Source of the DNA: Geobacter sp. UBA4074 | Lineage (GTDB): Bacteria; Desulfobacterota; Desulfuromonadia; Geobacterales; Pseudopelobacteraceae | Assembly (NCBI GenBank): GCA_002383415.1 | Contig: DFYU01000066.1 | Coordinates: forward strand, 168-5,191 | Length of the DNA: 5,024 nucleotides | Reading direction: 5' to 3' | In this document: positions 1 to 5,024 of the stretch, one piece after another | Position numbering within the stretch: position 1 is the stretch's first letter | Layout of the letters: every line of letters begins with the position of its first letter | Notes under the pieces: generated by a model | Databases searched by the model: none | Seen by the model: only the letters and a program-made list of their open reading frames with translations | What the model was told of the DNA's origin: nothing | Position numbers and translations under genes: made by a program

Positions 1-628
<628 letters not shown>

Positions 629-679
629 CTACCTGCAGGCTGCCAAAAACAAAGGCATTAGGCGGTGCAGCTACTGCCT

Positions 680-696
680 TGCACGTGGGCAGTGCA
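680..696. promoter_or_regulatory. Candidate activator (NtrC-like) binding dyad, copy 1
   Basis: TGCACGTGGGCAGTGCA is a perfect 5-bp inverted repeat with a 7-bp spacer, the same arms and spacing as the enteric NtrC site TGCACC-N5-GGTGCA. Its centre (688) is about 118 bp upstream of the predicted sigma-54 start of gdhA, a typical enhancer position. A further half site GTGCA lies at 665-669, so three half sites cluster within 32 bp. The identity of the regulator is unknown; NtrC is only the best-known protein with this geometry. Confidence 0.6.
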
Positions 697-812
697 GCAA
701 CAACACACCAAGCCAACGAGTACACAAAAAACACTACCACCAAAAACTGAGTTACTCATTTTAACGAGAATAAAAAGCCACAATCAATACAAACCATAAC
801 TAAATGAGCAGC

Positions 813-841
813 TTGCATCTTGATTACGCTTCACGTATAAG
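813..841 (+). promoter_or_regulatory. Candidate sigma-70 promoter of the etf operon
   Basis: TTGCAT (813-818, 3 of 6 to TTGACA), a 17-bp spacer, then TATAAG (836-841, 5 of 6 to TATAAT). The predicted start is near 848, giving a leader of about 60 nt before etfB. The spacer is optimal and the upstream DNA is AT-rich with A-tracts. A weak -35 suggests modest basal activity or activator help. Confidence 0.5.
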
Positions 842-878
842 GTTTGTTTTGTAAAGTTTCCGGTTCAAGCCAATAACA

Positions 879-895
879 TGCACACAAAACGTGCA
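879..895. promoter_or_regulatory. Candidate operator dyad upstream of etfB, copy 2
   Basis: TGCACACAAAACGTGCA has the same arms and 7-bp spacing as the dyad at 680-696. It lies downstream of the candidate sigma-70 start and its last base is the first base of the etfB Shine-Dalgarno stretch. A protein bound here would more likely block than activate transcription from the promoter at 813-841. The 10 fixed bases make a chance second copy in the same spacer improbable. Confidence 0.55.
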
Positions 896-901
896 GAGAG
901 G
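895..901 (+). promoter_or_regulatory. Ribosome-binding site that decides the etfB start
   Basis: AGAGAGG ends 6 nt before the ATG at 908. The in-frame ATG at 878 has no Shine-Dalgarno sequence and would add ten residues (MHTKRAERFC) not found at the front of EtfB proteins, so 908 is preferred. Confidence 0.75.
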
Positions 902-907
902 TTTTGC

Positions 908-1723
908 ATGCTGATCGTCGCCTGCATCAAACAGGTCCCCGACACCACCCAGGTCAAGATCGACCCGGTCACCAATACCCTGGTGCGGGAAGGGATCCCC
1001 TTCATCATGAACCCCTACGACACCCACGCCCTGGAGACGGCCCTACAGCTGAAAGACCGCTTCGGCTGCAAGGTGGCGGTACTTTCCATGGGCCCGCCCA
1101 ACGCCGAGGCCACCCTGCGCAAGGCGTTAGCGGTGGGAGTCGATCGCGCCATCCTGCTGTCGGACCGCTGCTTTGGCGGTGCCGACACCCTGGCCACCAG
1201 CAAGGTGCTGGCAGCGGCCATCAAAAAGCTCAATGACGAAGTGGAGCCGGTGGGACTGGTGCTGTGCGGCAAGCAGACCATCGACGGCGACACCGCCCAG
1301 GTGGGTCCCGGCATTGCGGTGCGCCTGGGCTACCAACAGCTGACCCTGGTGGACAAGGTGGAACAACTGGATATCGGCAATCGCTCACTGGTGGTCAGCC
1401 GCAAGCTGGAGGGGCGGCACGAGCGGGTGCAGGCCCCCCTGCCGGCCCTGCTGACGGTGGTGCGGGAGATCAACCGTCCCCGCTACCCGACGGTACCGAT
1501 GCGTCTGGCAGCGGTGGATGCCGTCGTGGAAACCTGGGATAACCAGGTGCTCACGCTGGATACCCAGACCGTGGGCCTGAAAGGGTCACCCACCTGGGTA
1601 TCCAAGATCTTCTCACCGGAACGGGCCAAGGGCGAGATCATCGGCGACGGCTACGCCGACCCGCAAGGTGCTGTTGATCTGTTGCTGGAAAAGTTGATGG
1701 AGAAGGACCTGCTACCACTTTAA
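908..1723 (+). CDS. etfB: Electron transfer flavoprotein, beta subunit
   Basis: Smaller chain of the soluble EtfAB heterodimer, which shuttles electrons from acyl-CoA dehydrogenases and similar flavoenzymes to a quinone-reducing partner. At 271 aa it is of family length (about 250-265) with a slightly long tail. Seen: the family N-terminus LIVACIKQVPDT (2-13), NPYDTHALE (35-43), the nucleotide-site segment CGKQTIDGDTAQVGP (120-134/135), and VVREINRPRYPTVP (184-197), equivalent to the human 'PRYATLP' loop that docks onto dehydrogenases. The DGDTAQVGP motif at 127-135 is the type associated with a second FAD in bifurcating ETFs. Human EtfB, which binds AMP, reads IDDDCNQTG here. First gene of an operon with etfA and an FeS oxidoreductase. 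It ends in TAA directly abutting a heptad-repeat hairpin. The family call is secure; bifurcating chemistry is inference. Confidence 0.96.
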   Translation: MLIVACIKQVPDTTQVKIDPVTNTLVREGIPFIMNPYDTHALETALQLKDRFGCKVAVLSMGPPNAEATLRKALAVGVDRAILLSDRCFGGADTLATSKVLAAAIKKLNDEVEPVGLVLCGKQTIDGDTAQVGPGIAVRLGYQQLTLVDKVEQLDIGNRSLVVSRKLEGRHERVQAPLPALLTVVREINRPRYPTVPMRLAAVDAVVETWDNQVLTLDTQTVGLKGSPTWVSKIFSPERAKGEIIGDGYADPQGAVDLLLEKLMEKDLLPL

Positions 1724-1794
1724 GGGTCAGGGGTCAGGGGTCAAGGGTCAAGGAAACTATGTTTCCTGCCCCTTGCCCCTTGCCCCTTGCCCCT
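1724..1794. repeat. Heptad-repeat hairpin between etfB and etfA
   Basis: Four left heptads (GGGTCAG twice, GGGTCAA twice; 1724-1751) face four right heptads (TGCCCCT four times; 1767-1794) around a perfect 7-bp stem, AGGAAAC / GTTTCCT, with a TAT loop at 1758-1760. The arms are inverted copies that differ at about one base in seven, so after a one-base bulge the whole 71-bp element can fold into one long imperfect hairpin. There is no T-run, so it is not a standard terminator. It begins at the base after the etfB stop. Similar low-complexity heptads are scattered in many bacterial genomes (recalled, not checked). It could be a dispersed palindromic element or an mRNA-stability element setting the EtfB:EtfA ratio. 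Confidence 0.85.
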
Positions 1795-1805
1795 CTCTTT
1801 GAGGG
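1791..1805 (+). promoter_or_regulatory. Possible Shine-Dalgarno-masking stem before etfA
   Basis: CCCTC (1791-1795), loop TCTTT, GAGGG (1801-1805) form a perfect 5-bp stem. GAGGG is also the etfA ribosome-binding site, 6 nt before the ATG at 1812. The left strand of this stem overlaps the last heptad of the upstream hairpin, so the two folds compete. The pairing is seen; any control of translation is inferred. Confidence 0.45.
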
Positions 1806-1811
1806 ATACCA

Positions 1812-3140
1812 ATGTCCGAAACGCAACCAAAACTGAAGAAACCCAGAGGCCGCGCCCAGTTGCTGGCCGGCAAGTGCATCGCCTGCGGCGCTCGCTGCGA
1901 GAGTTCCTGCCCGGTCAACTGCATCACCATGAACGAGGCCGGCGAGCCGCTGGTGCAGGCAGACAAGTGTATCGGCTGCCTGAAGTGCGTCAAGGTCTGT
2001 CCGGCCCAGGCGCTGGAGATGACCTTCACCCCTGAAGAGCTGGCGATTCTGGCCGAGCTGGACAAGTCCGGCGCTGCCCCGGCGGAAGAGGTTGATGAAG
2101 AGGCGGCGGCCCTGGCCAAGCTGCAGGCCCAGTACCGCGGGGTATGGGTCTTCATCGAACAGGCCGATGGCGAGGCAGCCAAGGTTTCCTGGGAGCTGCT
2201 AGGCAAGGGGCGTGAACTGGCCGACAAGCTGGGCGTTGAACTGTGCGCCCTGGTGATCGGACACCAGGTAGAAGCCCTCTGTAACGAGGCCTTTAGCTAC
2301 GGCGCCAGCAAGGCCTATCTGCTGGATCACCCGCTGTATCGCGACTACCGCACCCAACCTTATCTTGAGGCCTGCTGCCACCTGATCGGACAGTACAAGC
2401 CGGAGGTGATCCTGATGGGGGCCACCGGCATGGGCCGCGACCTGGCCGGCGCGGTAGCCACCCGGGTCGGCACCGGCCTCACTGCCGACTGCACCGGCCT
2501 GGACATCGACGAGAAACGCAACCTGATGCAGACCCGGCCCGCCTTTGGCGGCAACATCATGGCCACCATCATGTGCGACAAGTACCGCCCCCAGATGGCC
2601 ACGGTACGGCCCCATGTGATGCAGATGCCGGAACCGCAGGTCGGCTCCAAAGGCGAGATCATTCGCAGTGACTTCGCCATCCCGGAAGAGAGTGTGCTGG
2701 TCAAGGTACTGGAGATCCTCAAAGACAGCGATGCCAGTCACCATATCGACATCGGCGGGGCCGAGTTCATCGTTTCCGGCGGCCGCGGCATGATGGGACC
2801 GGAAAACTTCGGCATCCTGAAGGAACTGGCCGACGAGCTGCACGGCGTCGTGGGCGGCTCCCGCAGCGCAGTGGATGCCGGCTGGCTGGGCCACGACCGC
2901 CAGGTGGGCCAGACCGGCAAGACGGTCCGCCCCAAGATCTACATCGCCTGCGGCATCTCCGGCGCCATCCAGCACCTGGTGGGGATGCAGGACTCGGACC
3001 TGATCATCGCCATCAACCGCGACAAGGACGCCCCGATCTTCGAGGTGGCCCACTACGGCATCGTCGGCGACCTATTCCAGGTGGTGCCGCTGCTGACCCA
3101 AAAAATCCGTGAACTGAAAGCGAGGGGCACGAAACAATGA
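1812..3140 (+). CDS. etfA: Electron transfer flavoprotein, alpha subunit, with N-terminal two-cluster ferredoxin domain
   Basis: FAD-binding chain of EtfAB. At 442 aa it exceeds the usual 310-330 because of an N-terminal ferredoxin domain (about 15-70) and an acidic linker (about 73-105). Cluster 1 cysteines are C22, C25, C29 and C33 followed by Pro, with three residues between the second and third instead of the usual two, and an extra C37. Cluster 2 is standard: C53, C56, C59, C63-Pro. The ETF alpha/beta domain follows (about 108-290), then the FAD domain: [12 protein letters not shown] (322-333), [11 protein letters not shown] (348-358), GQTGK (366-370), GISGAIQH (381-388), [10 protein letters not shown] (401-410), YGIVGDLF (415-422). 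S350, R351, T368, H388, N402 and D420 correspond to FAD-contacting residues of human EtfA (S248, R249, T266, H286, N300, D318). The start is supported by GAGGG 6 nt upstream. It overlaps the next gene by ATGA, suggesting coupled translation. The ferredoxin domain probably relays electrons between the flavin and the membrane FeS partner, or to free ferredoxin. Confidence 0.96.
   Translation: MSETQPKLKKPRGRAQLLAGKCIACGARCESSCPVNCITMNEAGEPLVQADKCIGCLKCVKVCPAQALEMTFTPEELAILAELDKSGAAPAEEVDEEAAALAKLQAQYRGVWVFIEQADGEAAKVSWELLGKGRELADKLGVELCALVIGHQVEALCNEAFSYGASKAYLLDHPLYRDYRTQPYLEACCHLIGQYKPEVILMGATGMGRDLAGAVATRVGTGLTADCTGLDIDEKRNLMQTRPAFGGNIMATIMCDKYRPQMATVRPHVMQMPEPQVGSKGEIIRSDFAIPEESVLVKVLEILKDSDASHHIDIGGAEFIVSGGRGMMGPENFGILKELADELHGVVGGSRSAVDAGWLGHDRQVGQTGKTVRPKIYIACGISGAIQHLVGMQDSDLIIAINRDKDAPIFEVAHYGIVGDLFQVVPLLTQKIRELKARGTKQ
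3122..3127 (+). promoter_or_regulatory. Ribosome-binding site of the FeS oxidoreductase gene, inside the etfA end
   Basis: GAGGGG lies 9 nt before the ATG at 3137, which overlaps the etfA TGA as ATGA. This supports 3137 as the start and translational coupling. Confidence 0.65.
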
Positions 3141-5024
3141 CACCGACCCCGACCATCTTTGCCCCGATCCTGATCGCCGCCGTTGCCCTCTTCTGCTACA
3201 GCTGTTGGAAGCGACTCTCGCTGACCGCCCTGGGCAGGCCCGATAACCGCCTGGACGACATCGGCCAGCGGATCGGCGACACCCTGCGCTATGCCTTTGC
3301 CCAGTTGCGGGTGGTCAGAAAGCCCTACGGCCTGGTGCACCTGGTGATCTTCTGGTGCTTCCTGGTCTTGATGATTGCCAATACTGAGTTCCTGCTGCAC
3401 GGCCTGTTCCCGCAGATCAACTTCTCCAAGCTGCCGGACAGCATCTTTGTGCCGCTGATGCAGATGATCGACGTGGTCTCGCTGATAACCCTGCTGGCGG
3501 TGACCGCAGCCGCCATCCGCCGGGCTGTCGCGCCGCCCTACCCGGAGGCCCGCACCTTCGAGGCGTTCTTCATCCTGAGCCTGATCGCCATCCTGATGCT
3601 GGCCACCTTCGGCATCAACGCCGCCAAACTCTCCCGCATGCAGGGCTCGGTGCTGGAACTGGCCAAGGGGATCATGCCGATCTCAAGCTGGTTCCTGCCG
3701 CTGATCAAGCCCGAGCAGGCCAAACTGGTACACGACCTCTCCTGGTGGACCCATGCCGGCGCGCTGCTGTTGTTCATGAACCTGTTGCCCTTAAGCAAGC
3801 ACTTCCATATCATTACCGCCATCCCCAACATCTTCCTGCGGCGCCACCAGCAGCCGGTACTGCCTGAGCGTGAGCAGTTTGTCAAAGGCGATCAATTCGG
3901 CCTGGACAACGTCACCGGCTACAGCTGGAAGGAACTCCTGGACGCCTTCTCCTGCACCGAGTGCGGCCGCTGTCAGCTGGCCTGCCCGGCCAGCGCCACC
4001 AACAAACCACTCAACCCACGGCGGGTGATCCACGACCTGAAACTGAACCTCCTGGCCAACGGCTCGGCCCTTAAAAACGGTCAGCAACCGGTGCTGCCGC
4101 TGATCGGCGAGGCCGGTGACGGCAGCATCAGCGAAGAGACGATCTGGTCCTGCACCACCTGCGGCGCCTGCCTGGAGTCCTGCCCGGTGTTTATCGAGCA
4201 GATGCCCAAGCTGATTCCGCTGCGGCGGCACCTGGTGGAGATGGAGGCCAAATTCCCGGAAGAACTGCTCAACCTGTTCGAAAACATGGAAGGCCGCAGC
4301 AACCCCTGGGGCATCGCCCCTTCGGAGCGGGGCAAGTGGGCCACCCTGCTGGGGGAACGCAGCTTCGAGCCAGGCCAGACCGAGTACCTGTTCTACGTCG
4401 GCTGCGCCGGCTCCTTCGATGCCCGGGCCAAGCAGGTGACCTTGGCCCTGGCGCAGCTGTTGGACAAGGCTGGCGTCTCTTGGGGCATCCTGGGCAAAGA
4501 CGAGAAATGCTGTGGCGATTCGCTGCGGCGACTGGGCAACGAGTTTGTCTTCGACAAGCTGGCCAAGGAAAATGTCGCCCTGTTTAAGGAAAAGGGAATC
4601 AAAAAAGTGATCGCGCAGTGCCCCCACTGCCTGACTACCCTCAAGAACGACTACCGTCAGTATGGTATCGAGCTGGAGGTGATCCACCACAGCCAGCTGC
4701 TGCTCCACCTGGTGCAGGATGGCCGCCTGAAACTGAACCGCCAGGTGGCCGAGCTGGGCAGGCTGGTCTACCACGATTCCTGCTACCTGGGCCGTCACAA
4801 CGGCATCTACGACGAACCCAGAGAGGCGCTGGAGCTGGCCACCGGGGTTGCCCCGACCGAGCTGCCACGCAACCGCGAAGACGGCTTCTGCTGCGGGGCC
4901 GGCGGCGGCCGGATGTGGATGGAGGAGTTTACCGGCGAGCGGATCAACCTGAACCGTGCCAAGGAGGCGCTGGAACAGCAACCGGATACGGTCTGCGTGG
5001 CCTGCCCCTACTGCCTGACCATGC
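3137..5024 (+). CDS. Membrane-bound FeS oxidoreductase of the ETF:(mena)quinone oxidoreductase type (3' end beyond window)
   Basis: Probably passes electrons between EtfAB and the menaquinone pool at the inner membrane. 629 codons are visible. Residues 1-225 hold about five hydrophobic helices (near 7-23, 66-90, 103-127, 142-161, 200-220) of NarI-like character, with H68, H88, H199, H206, H222 and H224 as candidate haem b ligands. Two [4Fe-4S] motifs follow: C273, C276, C279, C283-Pro and C339, C342, C345, C349-Pro. Then come two CCG (HdrB/GlpC-type, formerly DUF224) domains: C423-X34-C458C459-X35-C495-X2-C498, and C549-X35-C585C586-X36-C623-X2-C626, ending just before the window edge. Such domains can hold non-cubane FeS clusters in HdrB. 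The order NarI-like, 2x[4Fe-4S], 2xCCG matches the ETF:menaquinone oxidoreductases described for Geobacter and fatty-acid-oxidising syntrophs. It is unrelated to the mitochondrial flavoprotein ETF-QO. Position directly after etfBA with ATGA overlap supports the pairing. An Hdr-like or lactate/glycolate-type oxidoreductase is the main alternative; the etf context argues against it. Confidence 0.9.
   Translation, partial: MTPTPTIFAPILIAAVALFCYSCWKRLSLTALGRPDNRLDDIGQRIGDTLRYAFAQLRVVRKPYGLVHLVIFWCFLVLMIANTEFLLHGLFPQINFSKLPDSIFVPLMQMIDVVSLITLLAVTAAAIRRAVAPPYPEARTFEAFFILSLIAILMLATFGINAAKLSRMQGSVLELAKGIMPISSWFLPLIKPEQAKLVHDLSWWTHAGALLLFMNLLPLSKHFHIITAIPNIFLRRHQQPVLPEREQFVKGDQFGLDNVTGYSWKELLDAFSCTECGRCQLACPASATNKPLNPRRVIHDLKLNLLANGSALKNGQQPVLPLIGEAGDGSISEETIWSCTTCGACLESCPVFIEQMPKLIPLRRHLVEMEAKFPEELLNLFENMEGRSNPWGIAPSERGKWATLLGERSFEPGQTEYLFYVGCAGSFDARAKQVTLALAQLLDKAGVSWGILGKDEKCCGDSLRRLGNEFVFDKLAKENVALFKEKGIKKVIAQCPHCLTTLKNDYRQYGIELEVIHHSQLLLHLVQDGRLKLNRQVAELGRLVYHDSCYLGRHNGIYDEPREALELATGVAPTELPRNREDGFCCGAGGGRMWMEEFTGERINLNRAKEALEQQPDTVCVACPYCLTM

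Noticed and set aside
878..907. Upstream in-frame ATG that would give a 281-aa EtfB
   Set aside because: No Shine-Dalgarno precedes it, the added MHTKRAERFC is unlike EtfB N-termini, and the ATG at 908 has AGAGAGG 6 nt upstream.
1724..1794. Intrinsic terminator after etfB
   Set aside because: The hairpin is strong but no T-run follows, and etfA must be expressed with etfB.
1724..1794. CRISPR array
   Set aside because: Units are 7-bp tandem copies without spacers and there are no cas genes nearby.
2199..3053. Minus-strand reading frame of 284 codons
   Set aside because: Antisense of the EtfA FAD domain; low-complexity composition (rich in A, G, V, H, Q) typical of a shadow frame.
3791..4981. 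Minus-strand reading frame of 396 codons
   Set aside because: It lies wholly antisense to the FeS oxidoreductase, whose cysteine motifs are conserved; long open antisense frames are expected in GC-rich genes.
4994..5014. Extra cysteine C620 before the final CCG CXXC (C-X2-C-P-Y-C) as a new metal site
   Set aside because: C623/C626 already give the standard spacing to C585C586; a single additional cysteine near the cut end is not enough to claim a new site.

Overview
The window looks like chromosome of a GC-rich anaerobic or facultative bacterium with respiratory quinones. It most resembles the Desulfuromonadales / Geobacter-type Deltaproteobacteria (Desulfobacterota). The evidence is the gene order etfB, etfA with a fused ferredoxin domain, then a membrane-bound FeS oxidoreductase of the ETF:menaquinone oxidoreductase type, plus a near-consensus sigma-54 promoter. 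The lineage is inferred from protein character and was not checked by a search.

Layout. Bases 1-520 (minus strand) hold the first 173 codons of an NADP-type glutamate dehydrogenase (gdhA), which runs off the left edge. Bases 521-907 are an AT-richer divergent control region with no believable gene. It carries a sigma-54 (-24/-12) promoter facing gdhA, a probable sigma-70 promoter facing the etf operon, and two copies of the same 17-bp dyad, TGCAC-N7-GTGCA. One copy sits about 118 bp upstream of the predicted gdhA start, where an enhancer-binding activator would bind. The other sits just before, and by one base overlaps, the etfB ribosome-binding site. Bases 908-5024 (plus strand) are an operon: etfB (271 aa), an 88-bp spacer filled by a heptad-repeat hairpin, etfA (442 aa), and a third gene overlapping etfA by ATGA that is cut by the right edge after 629 codons.

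How the genes work together. EtfB and EtfA form a soluble FAD-containing heterodimer that takes electrons from acyl-CoA dehydrogenases or similar flavoproteins. The third protein has an N-terminal NarI-like membrane part, two [4Fe-4S] motifs and two CCG (HdrB-type) cysteine domains, which is the design expected for passing ETF electrons into the menaquinone pool. The EtfB chain carries the DGDTAQVGP motif associated with a second, bifurcating-type FAD, and EtfA carries its own two-cluster ferredoxin domain. The complex therefore has more redox centres than a simple mitochondrial-type ETF. The direction of electron flow (oxidation of acyl-CoA, or bifurcation/confurcation with ferredoxin or NADH) cannot be settled from sequence.

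The points most worth following are the duplicated dyad linking nitrogen assimilation (gdhA) with the etf operon, the sigma-54 promoter of gdhA, and the repeat hairpin with a possible Shine-Dalgarno-masking stem between etfB and etfA.
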